From assembly GCF_029223885.1 (NCBI RefSeq), contig NZ_CP119409.1, forward strand, positions 832,001 to 896,000: a stretch of 64,000 bases of DNA. Direction: 5' to 3'. Source of the DNA: Pararhizobium gei. Lineage in GTDB: Bacteria > Pseudomonadota > Alphaproteobacteria > Rhizobiales > Rhizobiaceae. Position 1 is the stretch's first letter. Each line of letters begins with the position of its first letter. Position numbers and translations under genes: made by a program. Under the pieces are notes generated by a model. It had not been told where the DNA came from and searched no databases. It was given only the letters and a program-made list of their open reading frames with translations. Shown here in pieces: positions 17,723-28,959 of this stretch.

Positions 17723-18226
17723 ATGGGCGTGCAGACCTTGCCCCCGTCGCGTCGCGCTTTTCTGCGTTCCGCCGCTGTGCTGCCGTTTGGCTTGCTGGCA
17801 GGTTGCGGCACACCGAAAATCAAACCGAGCGGCGATGGCAGCGACCAGACGGAGGCGACGCTCGGCTATGTCAATGCCTTGCGAAAAGACAGAGGCCTTG
17901 ACCCGCTGACCCGCGATCCGGCGGCAGCGCAGGCTGCCCTCTCGCAGGCCGCCCGCATGGCGAAAGCCGGAAAGATGTCCCATCTTATCGGCCTTGGCGA
18001 CAGCTTCCTCTCCCGCATGAAGGGCGACGGCGTCGCCCTGCCGGCCGCGGAAAATATCGCCATGGGCCAGGAGACAGCCGAGCGCGCCTATCTCGCCTGG
18101 TACAATTCGCCCAAGCATCTAGAGAATATGCTCGGCTCCAACTACACCGGCCTCGGGGTCGCGGTGATGCGCAACCCCGCTTCGGGAAACCAGCCCTTTT
18201 GGGCCATGGTCTTGTCAACCGGCTGA
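17723..18226 (+). CDS. CAP-domain (SCP-like) lipoprotein
   Basis: 167 residues. The N-terminus has a twin-arginine-like SRRAFLRSAA motif and a lipobox LLAGC, so it is predicted to be exported and lipidated. The mature part is a CAP/SCP domain: LGYVNALRKDRGL, MAKAGKMSH, AAENIAMG, YLAWYNSPKHLENML, with the conserved His and Glu. Bacterial CAP proteins are envelope proteins of mostly unknown activity. It is coupled to the upstream small membrane protein. Confidence 0.85.
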   Translation: MGVQTLPPSRRAFLRSAAVLPFGLLAGCGTPKIKPSGDGSDQTEATLGYVNALRKDRGLDPLTRDPAAAQAALSQAARMAKAGKMSHLIGLGDSFLSRMKGDGVALPAAENIAMGQETAERAYLAWYNSPKHLENMLGSNYTGLGVAVMRNPASGNQPFWAMVLSTG

Positions 18227-18262
18227 GCGCAGAGCCGATGACGTTCGCATCACGATCGGGCG

Positions 18263-19042
18263 CTACCTTGCTTGCGACGGCGTGAAATTGGCGACCAGAG
18301 CATGCCGTTCGCCGGGATAGATCAGCCGGACATGGGTGACATAGGCGCCATTGCTCCACGTGCGTCGTTCCACAGTCAGGCAGGCGGTGCCGATGGCTAC
18401 ACCGAGCGCGGTCGCCACATCACCGGTGGCAGCCGTCGCCCGGATCACATGTTCGGCGGCGCTCCAGGGGACACGGTTCAAGAGCCAGGGGCCGGGGGCA
18501 ATGTCCGCGAAACTCTCCGTTTCCGCATCCGGCACCTCACTCAGGTTAATCAGGCGTTGTTCCAGGCAAAAGGGGTGGCGACCCGCGAAATGCCGGCAGC
18601 TGAGATCGAGAATGGCGACTGATGCCGGCAGGTCAAGCCGTGTCCGGTCCTCAGCGGTGCTCTTTCGTGTAACCTTGCGCAGAAGGCTGTAGCTATAGGG
18701 AAGCCCCAGCGATTGCACTTCGAGCTTGATATCCCGGATTTCAAGCACGGCGGATTGCGCGCTTGGTTGGGTGACGTAGCTTCCCGACCTGCGCCGCCGC
18801 TCGATCAGCCCGGTCTTTGCCAGTTGGGTCAGCGCCTTGTTGACGGTCATCCGCGAGCACTGGTACTGCCCGGCGAGATCGACCTCGAACGGAATGCGAA
18901 AACCCGGTTGCCATTCGCCGGACAGAATGCGCGCCTCGATGTCGCCGAGAATACGCTGGTGCAGCGACACGCCGCTTGTCCCTGCAGCAATCCGCCGATC
19001 ATTGCCCGGACCGATATCCTGCGATTTCACCACGCGCCTCAT
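18263..19042 (-). CDS. hutC: GntR/UTRA histidine utilisation repressor HutC
   Basis: 259 residues from MRRVV. The GntR winged helix-turn-helix covers about the first 90 residues (LSGEWQPGFRIPFEVDLAG, SRMTVNKALTQLAKTGLIERRRRSGSYV), followed by a UTRA effector domain (ALGVAIGTACLTVERRTW). HutC represses hut genes and is released by urocanate. Its position next to hutF and the palindrome between hutF and hutI fit this role. The start is uncertain: an ATG at 19105 and nearby GTGs are alternatives. Confidence 0.9.
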   Translation of the reverse strand: MRRVVKSQDIGPGNDRRIAAGTSGVSLHQRILGDIEARILSGEWQPGFRIPFEVDLAGQYQCSRMTVNKALTQLAKTGLIERRRRSGSYVTQPSAQSAVLEIRDIKLEVQSLGLPYSYSLLRKVTRKSTAEDRTRLDLPASVAILDLSCRHFAGRHPFCLEQRLINLSEVPDAETESFADIAPGPWLLNRVPWSAAEHVIRATAATGDVATALGVAIGTACLTVERRTWSNGAYVTHVRLIYPGERHALVANFTPSQAR

Positions 19043-19118
19043 TCCTCGAAAGTTTGCCTGATCCTGTCCGGATTTTGGCGCCCGCTTGGTTATCAACACC
19101 TGCACCGATATGGGTCCG

Positions 19119-20474
19119 TCAGGCCACCAGATCGCGCATTACGCTGCGGAAGCGGGTGGATATCTGGTCACGTTTCCGATGACGTCCGCCTTCGACCTGC
19201 TTTTGTCCTGCGACCCAGACGCAATCCGGCTTCGTGCCATTGGCAAAAAGCCATGAATCGAGAACCGCGTCGCCGTCCAAGCCGCCATCCGGTATAGCGA
19301 GACTAACCATATCCGCGGGCTGGCCGACGGCAATCGTCGAAGGCGACGGCGTCGTCCTGGAACCGAGCGCGATACTGCCGCCTTCAATTGCGCCGTCGAA
19401 CAGAGCCCGGCCGGTCGACTGACCTGCCGCGGCCAGGACGTTGCGCGAACGGTGCAGCAGGCGCTGCGAATATTCCAGCTGCCGAAGTTCATCGGGAATG
19501 CCGATCAGGATATTCGAGTCCGAGCCAATGCCGAACTTGCCGCCGGATTGGCGGAAAACCAGTGCGTTGAAGGTGCCATCTCCCAGGTTGGCCTCCGTTA
19601 CCGGGCAGAGCCCGGCAATTGCGCCGGCCTGTGCCATGCGGCAGGTCTCGTCGTCGGTCATATGCGTCGCATGGATCAGGCACCACCGGCTATCGAGGCC
19701 AGCATTGTCGAGCAGCCATTGCACCGGCCGGGCGCCGGACCAGGCGATGCAGTCCTCCACTTCCTTGACCTGCTCGGCCACGTGAATATGGACCGGCCCG
19801 CCCTTTGCCATCGCGACGACAGCGGACAACTCATCCGGCGTCACCGCCCGCAGGCTATGCGGCGCCACGCCGACCTTTCCGTCCGCAAGTCCCTTGACAG
19901 CAGCGCGGCAGCCCTCGAGCAGGCGCGCGAAACTATCGGTGCCGTTGATGAACCGGCGCTGGCCGTCATTTGGCTGGGCGCCGCCGAAGCTGGAATGCGC
20001 ATAGAACACCGGCAGCAGCGTCAGGCCGATACCCGTCTCTGAGGCCGCTGCGGCGATGCGCTGCGCCATCTCGGAAATATCTGCGTAGGGACGCCCGTCA
20101 ATGTCGTGATGCAGATAATGAAACTCGCCAACGCGGGAAAAGCCGTTTTCCAGCATCTCCATGTAGAGTTGACTTGCGACAGCCTCGACATGATCCGGTG
20201 TCATCGACAGGGCGAAGCGATACATGACGGTGCGCCAGCTCCAAAAACTGTCGGCAGCCGGCCCGCGCACCTCGGCAAGGCCCGCCATGCCCCGCTGAAA
20301 GGCGTGGCTGTGCAAATTCGGCATGCCCGAAACCAGAATGTCATGACGTTCGTCGTCCGGCTGCGCCGATACTCCGGTCTCAATGGTCGAGATCAGCCCG
20401 GCCGCGAGCGTTACCCGCACATCGCGCTGCCAACCCGCCGGTGTCAGAGCCGATTTCACATGAATGCTGGTCAA
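19119..20474 (-). CDS. hutF: Formimidoylglutamate deiminase HutF
   Basis: 451-residue zinc amidohydrolase converting N-formimino-glutamate to N-formyl-glutamate plus ammonia. Visible motifs are [14 protein letters not shown] (metal-binding HxH), [17 protein letters not shown] and IGSDSNI (catalytic Asp). The start is a TTG at 20474, preceded by AGGAAGGGATGAGG. With HutG it forms the two-step route to glutamate and formate, the alternative to a HutG formiminoglutamase. It is divergent from hutI, with a HutC-like operator between them. Confidence 0.93.
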   Translation of the reverse strand: MTSIHVKSALTPAGWQRDVRVTLAAGLISTIETGVSAQPDDERHDILVSGMPNLHSHAFQRGMAGLAEVRGPAADSFWSWRTVMYRFALSMTPDHVEAVASQLYMEMLENGFSRVGEFHYLHHDIDGRPYADISEMAQRIAAAASETGIGLTLLPVFYAHSSFGGAQPNDGQRRFINGTDSFARLLEGCRAAVKGLADGKVGVAPHSLRAVTPDELSAVVAMAKGGPVHIHVAEQVKEVEDCIAWSGARPVQWLLDNAGLDSRWCLIHATHMTDDETCRMAQAGAIAGLCPVTEANLGDGTFNALVFRQSGGKFGIGSDSNILIGIPDELRQLEYSQRLLHRSRNVLAAAGQSTGRALFDGAIEGGSIALGSRTTPSPSTIAVGQPADMVSLAIPDGGLDGDAVLDSWLFANGTKPDCVWVAGQKQVEGGRHRKRDQISTRFRSVMRDLVA

Positions 20475-20531
20475 GGCCTCATCCCTTCCTGGCTGCCGTC
20501 ACGCAAAAAAATCACTTGCGCTCACTTTCTT

Positions 20532-20545
20532 TATGTCTATACATA
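20532..20545. promoter_or_regulatory. Candidate HutC operator between hutF and hutI
   Basis: TATGTCTATACATA is palindromic at six of seven base pairs and contains TGTc-TA-TACA, one base from the TGTA-N2-TACA form of GntR/HutC operators. It lies in the 100-bp divergent promoter region, 29 bases before the hutI ATG, where a bound repressor could block both directions. Confidence 0.6.
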
Positions 20546-20574
20546 ATGGCACGAAAAGGAAAGGCTGGAATTCG

Positions 20575-21825
20575 ATGTCTTCCATAAAATCGAACGCCGA
20601 CAGCGCCGGGCCGGCTGCCTGCGACCGCCTCTGGCGGAACGCGCGGCTTGCGACCCTCAACCCTGCATTGCCTGGGCTCGGCCTTGTCGAGAGCGGCGTC
20701 ATCGCCGTCGAGGACGGCCGGATTCTTTACGCCGGAAGCGAAGCCGGATTGCCGTTTCCCATCGAAGGCGCCGCCGAAATCATCGACTGCGGCGGCCGCT
20801 GGATCACGCCGGGCCTGATCGACTGCCACACGCATCTGGTCCACGCCGGAGATCGCGCCAACGAATTCGAGATGCGGCTTGCGGGTGCAACCTATGAAGA
20901 GGTTGCACGCGCCGGCGGCGGCATCATGTCCTCGGTTCGCGCGCTGCGCCAAGCCAGCGAAGATGAGCTCGTGCGCCAAACACTTCCCCGGCTCGATGCA
21001 CTGATGGCCGAGGGTGTCACCACGGTCGAGGTCAAATCGGGTTACGGTCTCGACCTCGAGAACGAAACGAAGGCCTTGCGCGCGGCGCGCCGTCTGGGCG
21101 AAGCGCGCGACGTGGCTGTCCGCACCACCTTTCTCGGCGCTCACGCCCTTCCGGTCGAATTCAAGGGCGACCAGGCCGGCTATATCGCCAAGGTCGCGGG
21201 CGAGATGCTGCCCGCCATCGCGGCGCAGGGATTGGCCGATGCGGTCGATGGTTTCTGCGAGGGCATTGCCTTTTCAACCGACGAGATGCGGTTGGTCTTC
21301 GACGCGGCAAAGGCCCATGGCCTGCCCGTGAAGCTGCACGCCGACCAACTCTCCAATCTGCACGGCGCGGCCCTTGCCGCCGAATATGGCGCATTGTCGG
21401 CGGATCATCTCGAATATACCGACGAAGCGGGTGCTGCGGCCATGGCTGCGAGCGGCACTGTCGCCGTTATCCTGCCCGGTGCCTTCTATTTCATCCGTGA
21501 GACGAAAAAGCCGCCGATCGAGCTGTTTCGCAAGGCCGGCGTTGCCATGGCTATAGCCACCGACAACAATCCCGGCACCTCGCCGCTGACATCGTTGCTT
21601 CTGACGATGAACATGGCAGCCACCCTGTTCGGCATGACCGTTACGGAATGCATCGCCGGAGTGACGCGTGAGGCGGCGCGGGCGCTTGGTCTCGTTGATG
21701 AAGTGGGGACGCTGGAGCCGGGAAAATGGGCGGATTTCGCGATCTGGAACATCGAGCGGCCGGCCGAACTCGTCTACCGCATGGGTTTGAACCCGCTGCA
21801 TGCGCGCGTCCGCAACGGACATTGA
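20575..21825 (+). CDS. hutI: Imidazolonepropionase HutI
   Basis: 416-residue metal-dependent amidohydrolase opening 4-imidazolone-5-propionate to formiminoglutamate. Conserved stretches include [19 protein letters not shown] (metal His pair), [21 protein letters not shown] and KLHADQLSN, plus the late ATDNNPGTS with its catalytic Asp. The ATG at 20575 is used because the frame upstream runs through the operator. First gene of hutI-hutH-hutG-hutU. Confidence 0.95.
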   Translation: MSSIKSNADSAGPAACDRLWRNARLATLNPALPGLGLVESGVIAVEDGRILYAGSEAGLPFPIEGAAEIIDCGGRWITPGLIDCHTHLVHAGDRANEFEMRLAGATYEEVARAGGGIMSSVRALRQASEDELVRQTLPRLDALMAEGVTTVEVKSGYGLDLENETKALRAARRLGEARDVAVRTTFLGAHALPVEFKGDQAGYIAKVAGEMLPAIAAQGLADAVDGFCEGIAFSTDEMRLVFDAAKAHGLPVKLHADQLSNLHGAALAAEYGALSADHLEYTDEAGAAAMAASGTVAVILPGAFYFIRETKKPPIELFRKAGVAMAIATDNNPGTSPLTSLLLTMNMAATLFGMTVTECIAGVTREAARALGLVDEVGTLEPGKWADFAIWNIERPAELVYRMGLNPLHARVRNGH

Positions 21826-21876
21826 CATTTTTAAGACGCGTGAGCCTTGCTCCGCGCATTTGGTGAGGACTGATTT

Positions 21877-23412
21877 ATGACCCTCGTTCTTCAGCCGGGA
21901 TCCGTCCCGCTTTCGACGCTTGAGACCATCTACTGGACCGGCGAGCCCGCCCGGCTCGATTCGGCCTTCGACAAGGGCATAGAGAAGGCTGCTGCCCGCA
22001 TCGCCGAGATTGCAGCCGGCAATGCGCCGGTCTACGGCATCAATACCGGTTTCGGCAAACTGGCGAGCATCAGGATCGATGCCGCCGACGTTGCTACCCT
22101 GCAGCGCAATCTGATCCTCTCCCATTGCTGCGGCGTCGGCCAGCCGCTGGCTGAAAACATCGTCCGCCTTATCATGGCGCTGAAGCTCATCTCGCTTGGG
22201 CGGGGCGCATCCGGCACCCGGCTTGAACTGGTACGCCTGATCGAGGGTATGCTCGAAAAGAGCGTCATCCCGGTCATCCCGGAAAAGGGATCGGTCGGTG
22301 CGTCCGGCGATCTCGCGCCGCTTGCCCATATGGCAGCCGTGATGATGGGGGAGGGCGAGGCCTTCTTCAACGGCGATAAGGTTGCCGGCCGCACGGCCCT
22401 GGAGCGCGCTGGCCTGTCGCCCGTCACTCTCGCGGCGAAGGAAGGACTGGCGTTGATCAATGGCACGCAGGTTTCGACCGCCCTGGCGCTGGCAGGCCTG
22501 TTTCGCGCCCACCGCGCTGCCCAGTCGGCGCTGATCACCGGTGCGCTCTCGACCGATGCCGCCATGGGCTCGTCGGCACCGTTTCACCCCGATATCCACA
22601 CCCTGCGCGGCCACAGGGGGCAGATCGATGCGGCGTCAGCGTTACGGGAGCTTCTCAAGGGATCGGTGATCCGCGAAAGCCATATCGAGGGAGACGAGCG
22701 GGTTCAGGATCCCTATTGCATCCGCTGCCAGCCGCAGGTCGATGGCGCCTGCCTCGACCTCCTGCGTTCGGTCGCCCGCACGCTCGAAATCGAAGCCAAT
22801 GCGGTCACAGACAATCCGCTGGTTCTCTCGGATAATTCCGTCGTTTCCGGCGGCAATTTTCACGCTGAGCCCGTTGCCTTTGCCGCAGACCAGATCGCGC
22901 TCGCCATCTGTGAGATCGGCGCCATTTCCCAGCGCCGCATCGCATTGCTGGTCGATCCGGCCCTCTCCTACGGCCTGCCGGCGTTCCTCGCCAAGACGCC
23001 GGGCCTCAATTCCGGTCTGATGATCGCCGAAGTCACGTCCGCGGCGCTGATGTCGGAAAACAAGCAGATGTCACACCCGGCCTCCGTCGATTCCACGCCG
23101 ACTTCCGCCAACCAGGAAGACCATGTTTCCATGGCTTGCCACGGCGCCCGCCGCCTGCTTGCCATGACCGACAACCTGTTTGCCATCATCGGCATCGAGG
23201 CGGTGACGGCAGCCCAGGGCATCGATTTCCGCAGCCCGCTCGTCACCAGCCCGGAACTGGACAAGGCTATTTCAGCGATCCGCGCGGTGGTGCCGACACT
23301 CGAAGTCGATCGCTACATGGCGAACGATCTGAAGGCGGCGAGCGCCCTCGTCAGCTCGGGCGCGCTGAATGCTGCAGTATCAGCCGGCATCCTGCCGGTT
23401 CTGGAGGCTTGA
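21877..23412 (+). CDS. hutH: Histidine ammonia-lyase HutH
   Basis: 511 residues, the family's usual length; deaminates histidine to urocanate. The MIO-forming Ala-Ser-Gly is intact at residues 142-144 ([15 protein letters not shown]). Other active-site landmarks are [35 protein letters not shown] and [15 protein letters not shown] precedes the ATG. Its stop codon abuts the hutG ATG. Confidence 0.97.
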   Translation: MTLVLQPGSVPLSTLETIYWTGEPARLDSAFDKGIEKAAARIAEIAAGNAPVYGINTGFGKLASIRIDAADVATLQRNLILSHCCGVGQPLAENIVRLIMALKLISLGRGASGTRLELVRLIEGMLEKSVIPVIPEKGSVGASGDLAPLAHMAAVMMGEGEAFFNGDKVAGRTALERAGLSPVTLAAKEGLALINGTQVSTALALAGLFRAHRAAQSALITGALSTDAAMGSSAPFHPDIHTLRGHRGQIDAASALRELLKGSVIRESHIEGDERVQDPYCIRCQPQVDGACLDLLRSVARTLEIEANAVTDNPLVLSDNSVVSGGNFHAEPVAFAADQIALAICEIGAISQRRIALLVDPALSYGLPAFLAKTPGLNSGLMIAEVTSAALMSENKQMSHPASVDSTPTSANQEDHVSMACHGARRLLAMTDNLFAIIGIEAVTAAQGIDFRSPLVTSPELDKAISAIRAVVPTLEVDRYMANDLKAASALVSSGALNAAVSAGILPVLEA

Positions 23413-24213
23413 ATGAGCGTTTTTGAAGTCAAACAGGGTACCTCCCCCGTCATTCTCGGCTTTCCTCACACCGGCACCGACGTTCCAGCGGCGATCTGGG
23501 AGAGGCTGAACGACAATGGCCGCGTCCTCGCCGACACAGACTGGCATATCCATCGGCTTTATGATGGTCTGCTGCCTGATGTGACGACGGTGCGCGCCAC
23601 GTTCCATCGCTACGTTATCGATGCCAATCGCGACCCTGAAGGCGTAAGCCTCTATCCGGGCCAGAACACGACGGGGCTCGTTCCCAAAACCGATTTCGAC
23701 GGCGTTCCCGTCTGGAAGGATGGCGAGGAGCCCACAGCGGTCGATATCGCCGCACGGCTTGCCGATTTCCATGCGCCCTACCATGTGGCACTTGCAGCCG
23801 AAATCGAGCGTGTGAAGGCAATCCACGGCATTGCAGTGCTCTACGATTGCCACTCCATCCGCTCGGACATTCCATTCCTGTTCGAAGGTATCCTGCCGGA
23901 TTTCAACATCGGCAACGATATGGGCAGAACCTGCGACCCCGCCGTCGAGAAAGCCGCTGTCGATGTTGTCCTCACGGCGCGGGGTTACACCAGCATTCTC
24001 AACGGCCGCTTCAAGGGGGGCTGGACGACACGCCATTACGGTCGGCCCGAAAGCGGTGTGCACGCGATCCAGATGGAACTGGCGCAATCCACGCACCTGA
24101 CCACGGAAACGCCGCCCTTCGCCTACGACGAAGCCAAGGCGGCCAGTCTTCGCACGCATCTCAAAGACATTCTCACGCGCATCGAGACGGCTGCGCTGAC
24201 ACTGAAAAATTAG
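23413..24213 (+). CDS. hutG: N-formylglutamate deformylase HutG
   Basis: 266 residues of the N-formylglutamate amidohydrolase family (GFPHTGTDVP, DTDWHIHRLYD, DANRDPEG, YDCHSIRSDIP, GWTTRHYG), with metal-binding His and Asp visible. It releases formate and glutamate from the HutF product. The ATG directly follows the hutH TGA. Confidence 0.93.
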   Translation: MSVFEVKQGTSPVILGFPHTGTDVPAAIWERLNDNGRVLADTDWHIHRLYDGLLPDVTTVRATFHRYVIDANRDPEGVSLYPGQNTTGLVPKTDFDGVPVWKDGEEPTAVDIAARLADFHAPYHVALAAEIERVKAIHGIAVLYDCHSIRSDIPFLFEGILPDFNIGNDMGRTCDPAVEKAAVDVVLTARGYTSILNGRFKGGWTTRHYGRPESGVHAIQMELAQSTHLTTETPPFAYDEAKAASLRTHLKDILTRIETAALTLKN

Positions 24214-24227
24214 AAAAGGGGGACTAA

Positions 24228-25901
<1,674 letters not shown>

Positions 25902-25904
25902 GTT

Positions 25905-26291
25905 TTAGACCAACCGGATAAGGCCGCCGTACTTTGCGACGGTCTTATCAGACGTGAGAAGGGATGCCCCTTCTGAAATCGCCTGCGCAATGAGAATGCG
26001 ATCGAATGGGTCCTTGTGAATATCGGGTAGCTCCTTGAGCCGGACTGCATGCTCGCCAAGCAATGGCAACTCAACATAGCTGTTGGCCAAAAGATTGCTG
26101 CGGAGACGCTCCGGATCGATCGTGAAATCCGCATATCCACGACCGGTTTTGATCGCCACTTCCCAAATGCTGACCGTCGAGAAGAAAATGATATTGTCAG
26201 AACTTTCGATCAATTCCCGAGCCGCCATCGGAAGGCGGCGTGAAAAACCCGTCATCCAAAGCAGGATATGGGTATCAACGAGCAGCCTCAT
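25905..26291 (-). CDS. vapC: PIN-domain ribonuclease toxin, VapC type
   Basis: 128 residues. The acidic PIN residues are present: RLLVDTHILLW (first Asp), STVSIWEVAIK (Glu), HKDPFDRILIAQA (Asp), LTSDKTV (Asp). Such toxins cleave RNA and are neutralised by the cognate antitoxin. The start overlaps the antitoxin stop by one base, the standard toxin-antitoxin arrangement with the antitoxin first. Confidence 0.9.
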   Translation of the reverse strand: MRLLVDTHILLWMTGFSRRLPMAARELIESSDNIIFFSTVSIWEVAIKTGRGYADFTIDPERLRSNLLANSYVELPLLGEHAVRLKELPDIHKDPFDRILIAQAISEGASLLTSDKTVAKYGGLIRLV

Positions 26292-26554
26292 TATCGATCT
26301 TTGAACTTATCGGGATTACCGTAGAACATCTCCTCGATTTCATCCTGCATCATGGTGTCGAAATCTTCCGGGACAGTAAATTCGCCATCCATGAAGCCAA
26401 TCCGGCGCTTCTTCGGTGTATCCGCCTGATCCAGCGGCACCAGCTTACCGATCGGCTTGCCGGCCTTGGCGATAATGAAGGATTCACCCTTCGACACTTT
26501 TTCCATCAGGCGGGACAGATGCGTCTTGGCTTCGTGAATGTTGACCGTTTCCAT
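26291..26554 (-). CDS. Phd/YefM-type antitoxin paired with VapC
   Basis: 87 residues. The N-terminus ETVNIHEAKTHLSRLMEKV is the Phd/YefM DNA-binding fold. The middle has GKPIGKLVPLD, and an acidic C-terminal tail (DEIEEMFYG) should wrap the toxin. It likely autoregulates from the direct repeat just upstream. Confidence 0.87.
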   Translation of the reverse strand: METVNIHEAKTHLSRLMEKVSKGESFIIAKAGKPIGKLVPLDQADTPKKRRIGFMDGEFTVPEDFDTMMQDEIEEMFYGNPDKFKDR

Positions 26555-26569
26555 ATCGTCCTCCTTCGG

Positions 26570-26591
26570 ACTTAGTCCACTGAACTTAGTC
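26570..26591 (-). promoter_or_regulatory. Direct repeat upstream of antitoxin gene
   Basis: ACTTAGTC occurs twice, 14 bases start to start (26570-26577 and 26584-26591), in the 56-bp gap between the antitoxin and divergent hutD. This is a plausible autoregulatory operator of the toxin-antitoxin pair, and it overlaps whatever promoter hutD has. Confidence 0.45.
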
Positions 26592-26610
26592 TATTCTGCC
26601 GAGGTTTACA

Positions 26611-27216
26611 ATGCACGACGACCAATCGCCAACCCCCCGCCGACTGCATGTGCTGAGAGCCGGAGACTACCGCCGCATGCCTTGGAAGAATGGCGCCGGC
26701 GAGACCGCGGAGATTGCGGTGTTTCCGCCCGAAGCCGATCTTGCCGGCTTCGGCTGGCGGATCAGCATGGCGACGGTTGCCAGCGACGGTCCCTTTTCCA
26801 TTTTTGCCGGCATAGACCGGACGCTTTCGATCCTCAATGGCGAAGGCATGGAACTGACGATCGAAGGGCGGCAGCCGCTTACGCTGACGCAGGCCTCCGC
26901 ACCTCTGGCCTTTCCGGCGGACGTCGCAACATCCGCCCGGCTGGTCGCAGGCACCATCACGGACCTCAACGTCATGACGCGGCGCGGACAATGGGCACAT
27001 CAGGTTGAACACCGGACCTTCGAAGGCCAGCATCGCCTGGACGCCGAAGGCGGTATCACGATGCTGCTCGCGCTCGGAAATCTGCGCATCCAAAGCGATC
27101 ATCATGGGGAAGAACTTGGCCGGCTCGATTGTGCATGTCTCGACGGTGTCGCCCAGATAACCTCCGACATGCCTGCCGGGGCTTATCTCATCCGCATTGC
27201 GGCCGTTCCGCTATAA
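26611..27216 (+). CDS. hutD: HutD family protein
   Basis: 201-residue cupin-like protein: YRRMPWKNGAGETAEIAVFP, FGWRISMATVASDGPFSIFAG, DRTLSILNGEGMEL. HutD proteins occur in hut loci and are thought to limit hut expression, possibly by binding urocanate; the mechanism is not settled. Here it is cut off from hutIHGU by the toxin-antitoxin pair on the other strand, so it needs its own promoter. Confidence 0.9.
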   Translation: MHDDQSPTPRRLHVLRAGDYRRMPWKNGAGETAEIAVFPPEADLAGFGWRISMATVASDGPFSIFAGIDRTLSILNGEGMELTIEGRQPLTLTQASAPLAFPADVATSARLVAGTITDLNVMTRRGQWAHQVEHRTFEGQHRLDAEGGITMLLALGNLRIQSDHHGEELGRLDCACLDGVAQITSDMPAGAYLIRIAAVPL

Positions 27217-27322
27217 ATCCTTCAAGAATAGGAAGTGGCTCGCGCAGCGCTTACCATGACACCAAGGCCGATAACGGCGACATCGAAACGGGCGGTCATG
27301 CTCCGTTTCATTGCTGGCATCG

Positions 27323-28816
27323 TCAAACAGCTGGCGGCTGGCAGGCGCGGATGAGATCGCGCGCACGCTCCAGATCCTTGCCGAGGGGGCGGTCGTCGGC
27401 ATAGGGGGGCAGCGCTGCACGAACAAGCCGGTAGAGGAGATCGGTGCCAGCAGCCCGTTCGGCAACGGACGCCCTGAAATCATGCGCCTGAACCGCTGCG
27501 GCCAGTTCAATGCCGAGGATTTGTTCGGCATTGTCGATCACCGCGAGCAGCTTGTTGGCGGCGGCCGTCGGATGCCCGAGAAAATCCTCCTGCAGCGCGG
27601 AGGTGATGCCGCCATCGAGGCTTGCCGGCGCGCCAAGGCGCCGATTTTCGGCGGCAAGCGCTGCAGCGGTATATTGCGCAATCATGAAGCCGGAACCGGC
27701 GCCCGGATCGACGGCCAGGAAGGCCGGCAGCCCGCTCACCAGCGGATTGATGAGCCGGTCGATCCGACGTTCGCTCATGGCCGAGATCTGTGCGATCGCA
27801 ACGGTCATGGCATCCAGCGCCTGGCCGAGCGCCGGTGCAACGGCATGTGCCTCGGATGATACGACCGGGGTGTCGGGAGTCCCGGAAACGGCTGGGTTAT
27901 CGGTAACGGACGCCAGCTCACGGTCCACGACGGTGCCGGCATACGCGAACATGTCCCATCCCGCGCCATGCACATGCGGCACGGCCCGAAGACTGAGCGC
28001 ATCCTGCGTGCGGGCGTCTTTTGCCGCCGCAATGAGCCCGCTGCCGGCCAGACGCCGCCGCAAGCTTTCTCCGGACGTCCTGATCCCTTCAGATTTTCGC
28101 AAGGCGAGCACATCCGCGGCAAAGGCCGCGATCTGGCCTCCGAGCGCTTCAAAGGTCAGCGCCGCGGTTGCATCGGCCCATTCCAGAAGCTGCTCGGCGC
28201 GCGCGAGCGCGACCGATCCCAGCCCCGTGGCGCAGGCTGTCCCGTTGACGAGGCTGAGCCCCTCCTTCGCCGCCAGTGTCAAAGGCTCAATACCGATTGC
28301 TCCAAGGGCCTCCACGCCGGTCACGGCCTTGCCGCCGAGCTTCGCGGATCCCTCACCGATCAGCACGAGGGCGATATGGGCATTGTGGGTGAGATAGCCG
28401 GCCGAGCCTTTCGATGGCACATCGGGAATGCAGTCTTCGCGAAGCAGGGCCTGAAGCGCCTGCACGATTGCCGGGCGTACCCCGGAATGGCCATGCGAAA
28501 AATTGACGATCTGCGCTGCGATAATCGCGCGCACCTCTCGACAGTCCAGCAGCGGGCCGACGCCGCAGGCGTGGCTGAGCACGATGTTGCGCGACAACCG
28601 GCTTTGCGAGGGGCGGTCCACCACCGTGTCCGCCAGCGCGCCGACCCCGGTATTGACGCCATAGGCCCGCACGCCGCTTTGAACGATTGCCGCTATGATC
28701 TGGCTTGCGGTTTCCACCCGATGCTGTGCCGCATCCGACAGGGATAATGCCGCCCCTTCGGCCACTGCCGCCACCCCGCGCCAATCCAGCGCCGTCCCGA
28801 TTACGATATCCTGCAC
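27323..28816 (-). CDS. Aromatic ammonia-lyase (HAL/PAL) paralogue lacking the MIO tripeptide
   Basis: About 497 residues from the GTG at 28816 (QDIVIGTALDWRGV); the frame is open to an ATG at 28978 overlapping pyrD. It aligns along its length with HutH: YGVNTGVG, RNIVLSHACGVGPLL, LVNGT, QDALSLRAVPHVHGA, SALQED. Where HutH has [14 protein letters not shown], this protein has GSAG-YLTHNAH, so the cofactor-forming Ala-Ser-Gly is missing by exactly three residues with ungapped homology on both sides. The active-site Tyr of QDPY is Leu. It is unlikely to be a normal MIO lyase. It could be a binding or regulatory protein, or have another chemistry. Confidence 0.85.
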   Translation of the reverse strand: MQDIVIGTALDWRGVAAVAEGAALSLSDAAQHRVETASQIIAAIVQSGVRAYGVNTGVGALADTVVDRPSQSRLSRNIVLSHACGVGPLLDCREVRAIIAAQIVNFSHGHSGVRPAIVQALQALLREDCIPDVPSKGSAGYLTHNAHIALVLIGEGSAKLGGKAVTGVEALGAIGIEPLTLAAKEGLSLVNGTACATGLGSVALARAEQLLEWADATAALTFEALGGQIAAFAADVLALRKSEGIRTSGESLRRRLAGSGLIAAAKDARTQDALSLRAVPHVHGAGWDMFAYAGTVVDRELASVTDNPAVSGTPDTPVVSSEAHAVAPALGQALDAMTVAIAQISAMSERRIDRLINPLVSGLPAFLAVDPGAGSGFMIAQYTAAALAAENRRLGAPASLDGGITSALQEDFLGHPTAAANKLLAVIDNAEQILGIELAAAVQAHDFRASVAERAAGTDLLYRLVRAALPPYADDRPLGKDLERARDLIRACQPPAV

Positions 28817-28959
28817 AGTCCGTTCCCCGAAATGCCGATGCCCCAGCCGCGCGTGATCCTCTTCGCCGGCGATGAAAGCGTCAAGTTGTTTGCGGCTATA
28901 CGCTGGTTTCCTCTGGACCTTCAGGACTTTGCAGACTTCGCTATGCCGTGGTTTTGGCC

